From contig DUOB01000032.1 in NCBI GenBank assembly GCA_012839035.1, forward strand, positions 1 through 39,578: 39,578 nucleotides of DNA. The letters are read 5' to 3'. This document shows positions 18,192 to 25,593 of the stretch, piece after piece. Every line of letters starts with the position of its first letter. Within the stretch, counting starts at the first letter, position 1. The DNA comes from Propionibacterium sp. GTDB taxonomy: Bacteria > Actinomycetota > Actinomycetes > Propionibacteriales > Propionibacteriaceae. The notes below the pieces were generated by a model, which had not been told where the DNA came from, made no database searches, and saw nothing but the letters and a program-made list of their open reading frames with translations. The position numbers and the translations under genes were made by a program.

Positions 18192-19013
18192 GTGAGAAGG
18201 CGCAGTCGCTCCGGCAATGGGGCTGGCGTACGCGAAAACGCCGCTGGGTTCACGGGAGGTTCCGGACCTGTCGGCGTTCTGTTGTGCCATGGCATCACCG
18301 GCTCGCCGTTCTCACTGCGCACCTTCGCCGAGCACCTCGTGGAAGCCGGCTGCCGGGTGGCACTGCCACTGCTGCCGGGACACGGAACGTCGTGGCAACA
18401 GCTCAGCCGCACCTCCTGGGAGGACTGGTTCGCGGTGGCGGACGGGGCATTCCGCGCACTGCGCCGAGAATGCGACGAGGTCTTCGTGGCCGGGCTGTCG
18501 ATGGGGGGCGCACTGGCACTGCGGCTCGCCCAGGTGCATGGCAGTGACGTCCGCGGGATCGTGTTGGTGAATCCCTCGATCGGCACGGCGGACAAACGTT
18601 TTCTGTTTCTCCCTCTGCTCAGCCGGGTGATCCCGTCGCTCGCCGGCATCACCGACGACATCGCCAAACCCGGCGTCACGGAGCACGGCTATGATCGCGT
18701 GCCCCTCAGGGCGGTGGCATCGATGATGGAGCTCTGGGCAAAGGTGCGCGTTGATCTGCCCAAGGTGGAGCAGCCGATCCTCATGTTCCGCTCGGAGACC
18801 GATCACGTCGTCGATCCGACCTCGGCCCGGCTGATCCACCACAAGGTTGCCTCATCGGAGGTCACCGAACGACTGCTCACCCGATCCTTCCACGTGGCCA
18901 CGCTCGACTACGACGCCGAGGACATCTTCACCGAGTCCGTCGATTTCATCGAGCGACACAGTGCTCTCCGCGAGGGATCCCCGCCAGCTCCCATCGAGGC
19001 CAGTGATGAATAG
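18192..19013 (+). CDS. alpha/beta-hydrolase (carboxylesterase or monoacylglycerol-lipase type)
   Basis: About 273 residues. LLCHGITGSP (31-39) forms the oxyanion region, and the nucleophile elbow is GLSMGG with Ser103. An Asp in SETDHVVDP and a His in RSFHVATLDYD complete the triad. The sequence is close to thermostable carboxylesterases and monoacylglycerol lipases. Its position opposite two acyltransferases suggests lipid or lysolipid turnover, but that is inference. The stop codon lies inside the next gene (8-bp overlap), so the two are coupled. Confidence 0.85.
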   Translation: MRRRSRSGNGAGVRENAAGFTGGSGPVGVLLCHGITGSPFSLRTFAEHLVEAGCRVALPLLPGHGTSWQQLSRTSWEDWFAVADGAFRALRRECDEVFVAGLSMGGALALRLAQVHGSDVRGIVLVNPSIGTADKRFLFLPLLSRVIPSLAGITDDIAKPGVTEHGYDRVPLRAVASMMELWAKVRVDLPKVEQPILMFRSETDHVVDPTSARLIHHKVASSEVTERLLTRSFHVATLDYDAEDIFTESVDFIERHSALREGSPPAPIEASDE

Positions 19014-19440
19014 CCGCCGCCAGGAAGAATATGACCGCGACTTCTCCGAGATGGTCTCGGGCCTCAAAATGGAGGGCTTCGACTCCGCTCCGCCAACCCC
19101 CCAGCCCGCCGACCCTCCGGATCTGCGCCAGACGCCGGATCGACCCCGGGAACCGTTCAACCTGACCGCCGCCATGGCAGAGGTTGAGCCGGATGATCCG
19201 GACCCCTCCGAGTACACACCCCCGCCGCTGCCGCCGATGAAGGCCCCGAAGGGCGTGGCCGCGTTCGGCTGGGCCTGTGCCGCCTACGTCCTGGCCGCGC
19301 TGATGCTCACGATCGTGGGAGTGCAGCTCCCGACGTGGGCCGGATGGCTCGCGGTGGTTGCTTTCGTGGCGGCCATCATTATCGGCTGGCGCTCACTGCC
19401 CAAGCATCGCGACGCCGACGACGACGGCGCCGTGGTCTGA
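19006..19440 (+). CDS. two-span membrane protein, function unknown
   Basis: The 144-residue protein has a charged, proline-rich cytoplasmic N-terminus (NSRRQEEYDRDFSEMV, then PDPSEYTPPPLPPMKAPKG), two hydrophobic spans (about 87-108 and 111-130), and an acidic tail. The ATG lies in the last codons of the hydrolase gene, with GAGG just upstream, so the pair is probably co-translated. No enzymatic motif is visible. A role as partner or anchor of the hydrolase is speculative. Confidence 0.75.
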   Translation: MNSRRQEEYDRDFSEMVSGLKMEGFDSAPPTPQPADPPDLRQTPDRPREPFNLTAAMAEVEPDDPDPSEYTPPPLPPMKAPKGVAAFGWACAAYVLAALMLTIVGVQLPTWAGWLAVVAFVAAIIIGWRSLPKHRDADDDGAVV

Positions 19441-19452
19441 ACCGACAAAGCG

Positions 19453-19486
19453 GTGCCTGCATCGCCCCCGAGTTCGACGCAGGCAC
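19453..19486. terminator. bidirectional hairpin between converging genes
   Basis: A perfect 8-bp stem GTGCCTGC / GCAGGCAC is extended inward by TCG/CGA. It lies in the 63-bp gap between two converging genes. There is no clear T tract on either side. Confidence 0.5.
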
Positions 19487-19503
19487 ACTGGCCGGAAGCC
19501 TGA

Positions 19504-19671
19504 TCAGCGACCCAGCAGCTTGCCGAGGAATCCGCTGCTGGCCGGCGCTGCATTCTGGTCACAGGTGCAACGATCCGCCTTCGCCACCCCTGACATCACC
19601 TGGTCGACGTGCATGCCGCAACCGGCCCACGTCGTCTTGCCACACTTCCGGCACTTGACCGCACGGCACAT
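19504..19671 (-). CDS. small cysteine-rich (zinc-ribbon-like) protein
   Basis: A 55-residue protein beginning MCRAVKCRKCGKTTWAGCG. Six cysteines (2, 7, 10, 18, 35, 37) and His21 could form a metal site. The rest is short, with a Gly/Leu tail. I recall similar small proteins in many actinobacteria without an assigned function. The ATG at 19671 is preceded by AGGGAG at good distance; a longer reading frame starting at 19716 would run through the leader and lacks a ribosome-binding site. The promoter contains a CsoR/CstR-like operator, so expression probably responds to copper, another metal or reactive sulfur. Confidence 0.75.
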   Translation of the reverse strand: MCRAVKCRKCGKTTWAGCGMHVDQVMSGVAKADRCTCDQNAAPASSGFLGKLLGR

Positions 19672-19716
19672 ATCTGTCTCCCTTTCGGTGTCAGGATCGT
19701 CCCCGACTCTGCTCAC

Positions 19717-19746
19717 AGCATACCCTTAGGGGTATATATCACGCAA
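19717..19746 (-). promoter_or_regulatory. promoter with CsoR/CstR-like operator in the -35/-10 spacer
   Basis: On the minus strand, TTGCGT (19746-19741) and TATGCT (19722-19717) are 18 bp apart. The near-perfect palindrome ATACCC-N4-GGGTAT (19720-19735) lies in the spacer and reaches into the -10 box. This matches the type of site bound by CsoR-family repressors (copper or persulfide sensors), placed where binding would block RNA polymerase. No csoR-like gene is in the window. Confidence 0.65.
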
Positions 19747-19774
19747 TGCGGCGTCGAAAAGCGGAACAACGAAA

Positions 19775-19805
19775 CTGGGGCCCGCCGCAACCCGGCGAGC
19801 CCCAG
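19775..19805 (-). terminator. Rho-independent terminator of the beta-eliminating lyase gene
   Basis: The arms CTGGGGC / GCCCCAG enclose CGCCG / CGGCG with a 5-nt loop and one mismatch. On the minus strand it is followed by TTTCGTTGTT, the best T-rich tail of any hairpin in the window. It lies 19 bp past the lyase stop. Confidence 0.75.
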
Positions 19806-19823
19806 CACTGTTGACCACCCCTG

Positions 19824-21272
19824 TCAGAGGCTGTCGCCGAAGTCCTGCCGGAACTTGGCCATCAGCTGGTGCGGCCAGTCGTTGACCGGCGCGAGACGGC
19901 CATAGAAGAACCGGAGGATCTCGGGCTCCTCGACGAACTTCATCCCACCGACCATCGTTCGGTTCTGGTGCAGCCAATGGATGCGGTCGATCGCATAGCT
20001 GACCTGGGACAGGGTGAACACCCGGCGCGGCAGGGCCAACCGCACCAGCTCCATGTCGGCGAGCGGCTCGGTGCCATCGGGCTCCCGCTGCTCGGACATG
20101 GTCCCGCGCTCCATGCCACGCACACCGGAGCAGAGATAGATCGCGGCAGCCAACGCGCCGGCCGGATATTCGGGTTGGGGAATGTGGTCCAGGAACCGCA
20201 TCGCGTCAACGTGGGCGCCCAAGCCACCCGGCGGGGTGATCACCGGGACTCCGCGTTGTTCGAGTTCGTTCACCATGTACGCGATGAACTGCGGCCCCTG
20301 GTTGATCATGTCCTCGTCCATGGTCTCGTCGAGACCAACGGTGATCGCCTCCATCTCCCGCACGGACATGCCGCCATAGGTGAGGAAACCCTCATACATC
20401 GGCACATAACCCCGGAGTTTCTTGTAGGTCTCCTCGTCGCGGATGCAGATGCCGCCGCCACGCCCGAAGCCGAGCTTCCGGGCGGAGAAATAGAGGATGT
20501 CCGAACAGTCGGCGATCGCGCGGGTGATCTCCGGGATCGTCATGTCCCGGCAGGCTTCCTCACGGGTCTTGATGAAATAGAGATTGTCGGCCAGCAGTGA
20601 GGCGTCCAGCACGAGGGTGAGACCGTGCTCGCGGCAGATGTCGCGTACCTCCCTCAGATTCTCGAGGGAGAACGGCTGCCCACCGATCAGGTTCGTGCCG
20701 GCCTCCATCCGGACATAGCTGATGGCGTCGGCACCCCGCTCCGCGACGAGCTGGCGAAGCCTGTCGGTATCGAAGTTGCCCTTGAACGGGTGATAGCTCG
20801 TGACCTCCAGGCCCTCCGGGCGGATGAACTCGAGCACTTCTGCGCCGTGCACGGTGATGTGCTGCTTGGAGGTGGTGAAGTGATAGTTCATCGGCACGAC
20901 GGTGTCGGGCCGCACCAGAACCTGGGCCAGGATGTTCTCCGCCGCGCGGCCCTGGTGGGCCGGGAGGAAATAGTCCATCCCGAAGATCTCGACGAGCTTG
21001 TCGTAGAGCCGGGTATAGGTCGCGGATCCGGCATAGGCGTCATCGGCGATCAGCATGGCTGCCTGCTGCAGGTCGCTCATGGCGTTCACACCGGAGTCGG
21101 TCAACATGTCGAGGAACACATCGGCGTTCTGCAACAAGAAGGTGTTGAAGCCGGCCTGCTCGATGGCTGCCAGTCTGTCTTCGATCGGCAGCAGGGTGAG
21201 TTTTTGAATGATGCGGACCTTGTGCATCTCCAGCGGGAACTGCTCACCGCCGAAGAACGTGACCTTGGACAT
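19824..21272 (-). CDS. beta-eliminating lyase of the tryptophanase / tyrosine phenol-lyase family, divergent
   Basis: The 482-residue protein aligns along its length with tryptophanase and tyrosine phenol-lyase (TPL). Shared features are YAGS at 80-83, PLP-phosphate loop AHQGRAAE at 105-112, [12 protein letters not shown], Asp223 for the PLP ring nitrogen, PLP lysine Lys266 in FSARKLG, and [18 protein letters not shown] (382-390) resembles TPL, whose Arg381 contacts the phenol ring, and Arg389 would be its equivalent. However, the Arg normally contacting the PLP oxygen (TPL Arg217) is Leu226, and SxKKD is SARKL. Start ATG 21272 has GGAAGG upstream. It probably releases pyruvate and ammonia from an amino acid, but whether Tyr, Trp or another is open. 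Confidence 0.85.
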   Translation of the reverse strand: MSKVTFFGGEQFPLEMHKVRIIQKLTLLPIEDRLAAIEQAGFNTFLLQNADVFLDMLTDSGVNAMSDLQQAAMLIADDAYAGSATYTRLYDKLVEIFGMDYFLPAHQGRAAENILAQVLVRPDTVVPMNYHFTTSKQHITVHGAEVLEFIRPEGLEVTSYHPFKGNFDTDRLRQLVAERGADAISYVRMEAGTNLIGGQPFSLENLREVRDICREHGLTLVLDASLLADNLYFIKTREEACRDMTIPEITRAIADCSDILYFSARKLGFGRGGGICIRDEETYKKLRGYVPMYEGFLTYGGMSVREMEAITVGLDETMDEDMINQGPQFIAYMVNELEQRGVPVITPPGGLGAHVDAMRFLDHIPQPEYPAGALAAAIYLCSGVRGMERGTMSEQREPDGTEPLADMELVRLALPRRVFTLSQVSYAIDRIHWLHQNRTMVGGMKFVEEPEILRFFYGRLAPVNDWPHQLMAKFRQDFGDSL

Positions 21273-21297
21273 TGGGATTAGCCTTCCTGGAACCTCC

Positions 21298-21315
21298 TGC
21301 GATCCTTGCATCGCA
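21298..21315. promoter_or_regulatory. inverted repeat between the lyase and mscR genes
   Basis: A perfect 6-6-6 inverted repeat TGCGAT-CCTTGC-ATCGCA lies 26 bp upstream of the lyase start, in the 152-bp divergent region. It is a candidate operator for either gene. Confidence 0.35.
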
Positions 21316-21392
21316 CCGAGGCTTCTGGCGCACATCTCGCCTGTCGTGGGCATTCGATGCTCTGATCGTGGCGCCGGACCCGTTCGCTATGT

Positions 21393-21407
21393 TCGAGCAC
21401 AGCTCGA
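21393..21407. promoter_or_regulatory. inverted repeat upstream of mscR
   Basis: A perfect 6-3-6 palindrome TCGAGC-ACA-GCTCGA ends 17 bp before the mscR start and just before its AAAGGAG ribosome-binding site. It could be an operator or a small leader hairpin. Confidence 0.35.
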
Positions 21408-21424
21408 CGCACAAAGGAGTCCCG

Positions 21425-22531
21425 ATGAGCCAGACAGTCAAAGCCGTGATCGCACGCAGCAAGGGTGCTGACGTGGAGGTCGTGGACATCGTCATCCCCG
21501 ACCCGGGCCCGGGCGAAGCCGTGGTGAAAATTCAGGCCTGCGGCGTCTGCCACACCGATCTGCACTATCGCGAGGGTGGGATCAATGACGATTTCCCCTT
21601 CCTGCTGGGCCACGAGGCCGCCGGCGTGGTCGAATCCGTGGGCGAGGGGGTGACCGAGGTCGAGCCCGGCGACTATGTCGTGCTCAACTGGCGCGCCGTG
21701 TGCGGCCAGTGCCGAGCCTGCGCCAAGGGCCAGCCGTGGTATTGCTTCGCCACCCACAACGCCAAGCAGAAGATGACGCTCGCCGACGGCGACCCGGACG
21801 CAGGACGCGAACTCTCCCCCGCCCTCGGCATCGGTGCGTTCGCGGAGAAGACCCTGGTGGCAGCAGGCCAGTGCACCAAGGTCAACCCGGCGGCTGCGCC
21901 GGAAGTCGCGGGGCTGCTGGGCTGCGGCGTGATGGCCGGCATCGGTGCGGCGATCAACACCGGCAACGTGGGACGGGGCGATTCCGTCGCTGTGATCGGC
22001 TGCGGCGGGGTGGGCATGGCCTCCGTGGTTGGTGCGCGGCTGGCCGGTGCGGCGAGCGTCATCGCCGTGGACACCGACTCCCGCAAGCTGGAGCAGGCGA
22101 TGGCCCTCGGCGCGACCCATTCGATCCACGCCGACGGCACGGTCGATGTCGTCGCAGCGGTCCAGCAGCTCACCGGCGGCAACGGTGCCGACTGTGTCAT
22201 CGATGCAGTGGGGCGACCCGAGACCTTCACGCAGGCCTTCCACGCGCGCGATCTCGCCGGGACCGCGGTCCTGGTGGGAGTCCCGACGCCGGAGATGACG
22301 TGGGAGATCCCCCTGCTGGATGTCTTCGGTCGCGGTGGCGCACTGAAATCGTCGTGGTACGGGGACTGCCTCCCCAGCCGGGACTTCCCGATGCTGATCG
22401 ATCTCTATCTCCAGGGGCGCCTGCCGCTCGAGGCGTTCGTTACCGAAAAAATCGGGATCACCGACGTCGAGGCAGCATTCGAGAAGATGCATCACGGAGA
22501 TGTCCTGCGCTCGGTGGTCATGATTGACTGA
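21425..22531 (+). CDS. mscR: S-(hydroxymethyl)mycothiol dehydrogenase
   Basis: A zinc-dependent medium-chain dehydrogenase of 368 residues that oxidises the mycothiol-formaldehyde adduct to S-formylmycothiol with NAD. Catalytic zinc ligands include Cys42 (ACGVCHTD) and His63-Glu64 (GHEAAG). The structural zinc site is Cys93, Cys96, Cys99 and Cys107. The cofactor motif is [10 protein letters not shown] near 193-202. It follows AAAGGAGTCCCG. The next gene is a metallo-hydrolase in the arrangement seen at M. tuberculosis Rv2259-Rv2260. This pair is good evidence that the organism makes mycothiol. Confidence 0.9.
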   Translation: MSQTVKAVIARSKGADVEVVDIVIPDPGPGEAVVKIQACGVCHTDLHYREGGINDDFPFLLGHEAAGVVESVGEGVTEVEPGDYVVLNWRAVCGQCRACAKGQPWYCFATHNAKQKMTLADGDPDAGRELSPALGIGAFAEKTLVAAGQCTKVNPAAAPEVAGLLGCGVMAGIGAAINTGNVGRGDSVAVIGCGGVGMASVVGARLAGAASVIAVDTDSRKLEQAMALGATHSIHADGTVDVVAAVQQLTGGNGADCVIDAVGRPETFTQAFHARDLAGTAVLVGVPTPEMTWEIPLLDVFGRGGALKSSWYGDCLPSRDFPMLIDLYLQGRLPLEAFVTEKIGITDVEAAFEKMHHGDVLRSVVMID

Positions 22532-22569
22532 CCGCGATTGCTCCGAAAAATCTAGGAAAGAGGAAACTA

Positions 22570-23196
22570 ATGAGTGAGGTCCGCATCGACCATGGTGTCA
22601 GCCGCGGGACGTTCAGCCTTGATGGCGAGACCTTCGAGGTGGAAAACAACATCTGGGTCATTGGCGACGACAAGGAGTGCTTCGTGCTCGACGCTCCACA
22701 CAACGTCGAGGACATCATGGCCTTGGTGGGCGACCGTGACGTTGCGGCCATTCTGTGCACCCATGCGCACGATGACCACGTGCGAGCGGCCGTTGACCTG
22801 GGCATCCGGACCAACGCACCGATCCTGCTCAACCCCCGGGACCTGCGGTTGTGGAAGCAGACTCATCCGAACGTCAATCCGGACAACGAGATCAACCACA
22901 ACGACGTCTTCTACATCGGCGGCACCGGCCTCCGCGTGCTGCACACCCCCGGCCACTCCGAGGGCGGCGTCTGTCTCTATGTGCCGAATCTGGGCGTGGT
23001 GTTCTCGGGCGACACCCTGTTCAAGGACGGGCCGGGAGCAACCGGTCGCAGCTTCTCCAGCAAGGAAGTCATCCTGGACTCGATTCACAAATATCTGTTC
23101 ACCCTGCCGGAGGACACCATCGTCCACCCGGGTCACGGTGAGTCCACGACGATCGGTGCGGAGAAGGCCAAGACGGACATCTACGCGCAGGACTGA
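22570..23196 (+). CDS. metallo-beta-lactamase-fold hydrolase, probable S-formylmycothiol hydrolase partner
   Basis: The 208-residue protein has THAHDDH at 64-70 (His65, His67, Asp69, His70), a later TPGHSEGGVC and FSGDTLF, and a final HPGHGE. This is the glyoxalase II-like set of metal ligands. It is 38 bp downstream of mscR, with its own AAGAGGAAA ribosome-binding site. By pairing with MscR it likely hydrolyses S-formylmycothiol to formate and mycothiol, completing formaldehyde detoxification. The fold is certain; the specific substrate is inferred from context. Confidence 0.85.
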   Translation: MSEVRIDHGVSRGTFSLDGETFEVENNIWVIGDDKECFVLDAPHNVEDIMALVGDRDVAAILCTHAHDDHVRAAVDLGIRTNAPILLNPRDLRLWKQTHPNVNPDNEINHNDVFYIGGTGLRVLHTPGHSEGGVCLYVPNLGVVFSGDTLFKDGPGATGRSFSSKEVILDSIHKYLFTLPEDTIVHPGHGESTTIGAEKAKTDIYAQD

Positions 23197-23223
23197 GCCC
23201 AGCCTGGTTGTCTGGTTTCCTCA

Positions 23224-23271
23224 AGCGGCGGCGGTCACCCCGGGTCGAGCACCCGGTGGAGGGCCGCCGCT
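23224..23271. terminator. large hairpin overlapping the 3' end of pimB
   Basis: An outer 9-bp stem AGCGGCGGC / GCCGCCGCT surrounds an inner CCGGGT / ACCCGG stem with a 5-nt loop and a partly pairing internal segment. It begins 28 bp after the MBL hydrolase stop and its 3' half lies inside the last codons of the converging pimB. It is well placed to end the mscR operon transcript; no T tract follows. Confidence 0.5.
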
Positions 23272-24338
23272 GTTGCGTCCGGCGAGAATCGCTCCCGGAC
23301 GTGGGCGCGGCCGGCGACGCCCATGGCCTGAATCCGGGGGAGGTCAGTGAGCAGCTCGACCAGGACACTCGCCAATGCGTGGGGATCGTCGGGTGGCACG
23401 AGTACGCCGGACTCCCCCTCCACGAGCGTGTCGCGGGTGCCTCCGGAATCGCCGGCGACCACGGCCAGCCCGCATGCGGCGGCCTCGGCGAAGACCATTC
23501 CCAGCCCTTCGGGATTCAGCCCGCCCAACCGGGTGCGGACCGGCAGCGCGAAGACGTGCCCGGACGCCATGATGGCCGGCATCGCCCGATGTGCCACCGG
23601 CCCGACGAACCGCACACAACCGGGTCGCGGCAGTCGGGCGGCGCTCTCCGCCAGCGAGTCCCGGAGGGGACCGTCGCCGACGAGAACCAGTTCGGGCGCG
23701 AGGCGATCCTGTGGCCAGGCGCCCAGCACCAGAGACCACGCCGCCAACAGCGTGTCGAACCCCTTCTGGCGGATGAAGCGCCCAGCCGCGATCACCGTCG
23801 GCCGGGTCCCGGTCGTTCCCGTGGGCTTGAACCGATTGGTGTCCACCGGAGGCGCCATCCGGATCATTCTGGCGCGAGCCGCCGGTGACAGCGCGGGAGC
23901 GATCGCGTCACGGGTGAAACCGGAGATGAACGACACCGCGTCAACGTGTTCACCGATCCTCCGCAGGGCCTGCCGGGCACCCGGGACGCGAGCCCACCAG
24001 GTCTCATGCCCATGACTGATCGCCAGGAGCCGCGCCACTCCTGCGGCCCGCAACCGTGGGGCCAACAGCCCGAGCGGCGCCGCGGCGCCGAACAGGACGC
24101 GATCGACCGCATGCTCGGCCACCAGGCGTTCGGCCGCACGGGCGACAGTCGCCGTCGGCAGCAGCACCCGCCCGTGCCGGTGCACGGGGAAGGGCAGCGC
24201 ACGATCGACCTCCTCCGAACCGGGACTCCTGCGGGTGAGCACGACAACGTCCCCGAGCAACTCGCAGACCTGCGCGACGAAGGCTTCGATCCCCCCGATC
24301 GAGGGCGGGAAATCGTTGGTGATGACGAGAGTCGGCAT
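23235..24338 (-). CDS. pimB: GT4 glycosyltransferase, PimB-like mannosyltransferase
   Basis: About 367 residues with the two-domain GT-B fold. The N-terminal acceptor domain opens TLVITNDFPPSIGGIEAFV, as in phosphatidyl-myo-inositol mannoside mannosyltransferase PimB. The C-terminal domain has AAGRFIRQKGFDTL and the GDP-sugar motif GLNPEGLGMVFAEAAACG, with the EX7E glutamates. PimB adds the second mannose to PIM lipids. ATG 24338 is chosen because the family alignment starts there; ATG 24359, inside the upstream gene's end, would add seven residues. The upstream genes are a lipoprotein and NlpC/P60 endopeptidase, the same order as around Rv2188c-Rv2190c. Confidence 0.87.
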   Translation of the reverse strand: MPTLVITNDFPPSIGGIEAFVAQVCELLGDVVVLTRRSPGSEEVDRALPFPVHRHGRVLLPTATVARAAERLVAEHAVDRVLFGAAAPLGLLAPRLRAAGVARLLAISHGHETWWARVPGARQALRRIGEHVDAVSFISGFTRDAIAPALSPAARARMIRMAPPVDTNRFKPTGTTGTRPTVIAAGRFIRQKGFDTLLAAWSLVLGAWPQDRLAPELVLVGDGPLRDSLAESAARLPRPGCVRFVGPVAHRAMPAIMASGHVFALPVRTRLGGLNPEGLGMVFAEAAACGLAVVAGDSGGTRDTLVEGESGVLVPPDDPHALASVLVELLTDLPRIQAMGVAGRAHVRERFSPDATAAALHRVLDPG

Positions 24339-24345
24339 GGCCGGA

Positions 24346-25593
24346 TCAGGGGATCTCATCGACGAGGCGGGCGAGCTCGTCCTGGACGGCGACGGTCAGG
24401 GATTGTTCGGACCAGCCAGCCACTGCCAGCGCATCCTCAAGGGATTTCCCGCCACGGACAGCGGCGTGGACCCGGTCGGCGGTCCCATCACCACGATCCA
24501 ACACCCGCACCGTGAGCCAGGCCCGCTGATAGTGCGCATCAATGCGTGGATGGTCGGGTGAAAGCTCCCGGTCGCTCACCAGCGTCGTGCCCACCCCGTG
24601 ACGGCGCTGATCATCGGCCAGATGCTTCTCGTGAGCAGCCAGCACGTCGGGATGGTCGGCGAGGGCCACGAAGTCGGCGTACCCCTCCGAGAACCACAAC
24701 GGAACGCTCGCGGGCAGCGGTCCGGTCACGACGTGCACCGCCTCATGGGTGAGCAGAACCTGCCGAGGCTTTTCGGCCAGACTCCCTCCCACGCGTGGGT
24801 TGATGACGATGTGGGCAGTGGCACCGAAAGGCATCGTGGAGGCGGCAACCGCGTGGTGGCTGCCCTCCCGGATTCCCAGGACCGCATTGAAGTCTGCGGG
24901 GTCTCCCGGCAGTTGCACAGTGATCGGGCCGGGATCGAGGTCATGGGCGACCAAGTGCTGCCGAGCGGTCTCCAGCGCGGTCAACCACGGCGCGGGGTCC
25001 ACACCCCTGGTCGCGATCACCGTGCTGCCGTTGCCGGCCTCCACGTCCACCGGATGGCGAAGCCACAGCGGGACGGGTCCCGGTGCGGACGACGGCCCGT
25101 CGGACGTTCCGGCCCAGCGGAGCCTGCCCTCGGCCCGCGTGACGGTGAACCAGATTTCATGTGTGGCCGGCGCCTGCCCCGGGGCAGCCCAGTCGATCCG
25201 GACGGCGTGGACGACCGCCGTCGGCCCGAGGACCTCCTGCCGCGCCGGGGACAGCGGGGCAGTGCGTCCCGCGGGAGTCATCGTCAGCTCGAACTGCGCG
25301 AAGTTTCCTCGCAGGAATTCGGCCCGCCGGGCGAAGCCGTCATCGGTGGAGTCGATGTGAGCGGCCCAGGCTGTGGGGTCTGTCCAGTCGGCGACGAGGG
25401 CCGCAAGAAGCGGTTCGATCGACTCCGCACCGAGCGGTGTCGCGGTGCTGCCCGGGCGCTCTGGATCCGGCACAGAGGTCGCGGGCTCCCCGGCACAGCC
25501 CAGCAATGACAGAACCCCCAGCAGCATGACGATCATGCGACCGGGGGCACTGTGGGGTCTGCGGGATTCAGCCAACCTGACGCGCACCGGCAA
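24346..25593 (-). CDS. lipoprotein with zinc-metallopeptidase-like HExxH motif
   Basis: The protein of up to 415 residues has a lipoprotein signal (MIVMLLGVLSLLGC, lipobox LLGC with Cys33 in this numbering), so it is probably anchored outside the membrane. A first region (about 50-190) looks like a transport- or NTF2-like domain. The second part has the gluzincin pattern: HEAVH at 283-287 and, 16 residues on, Glu303 in WFSEGYADF. It is likely a membrane-anchored zinc peptidase, or a relative that has lost activity. The start is uncertain: TTG 25593 or GTG 25587 supply the arginines of the signal peptide, while ATG 25536 would leave it uncharged. It overlaps the NlpC/P60 gene. Confidence 0.75.
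   Translation of the reverse strand: MPVRVRLAESRRPHSAPGRMIVMLLGVLSLLGCAGEPATSVPDPERPGSTATPLGAESIEPLLAALVADWTDPTAWAAHIDSTDDGFARRAEFLRGNFAQFELTMTPAGRTAPLSPARQEVLGPTAVVHAVRIDWAAPGQAPATHEIWFTVTRAEGRLRWAGTSDGPSSAPGPVPLWLRHPVDVEAGNGSTVIATRGVDPAPWLTALETARQHLVAHDLDPGPITVQLPGDPADFNAVLGIREGSHHAVAASTMPFGATAHIVINPRVGGSLAEKPRQVLLTHEAVHVVTGPLPASVPLWFSEGYADFVALADHPDVLAAHEKHLADDQRRHGVGTTLVSDRELSPDHPRIDAHYQRAWLTVRVLDRGDGTADRVHAAVRGGKSLEDALAVAGWSEQSLTVAVQDELARLVDEIP

Noticed and set aside
24338..24359. ATG 24359 as start of pimB
   Set aside because: It would add seven residues before the family's conserved N-terminus and lies inside the upstream gene; ATG 24338 fits the family better, although neither has a clear ribosome-binding site.
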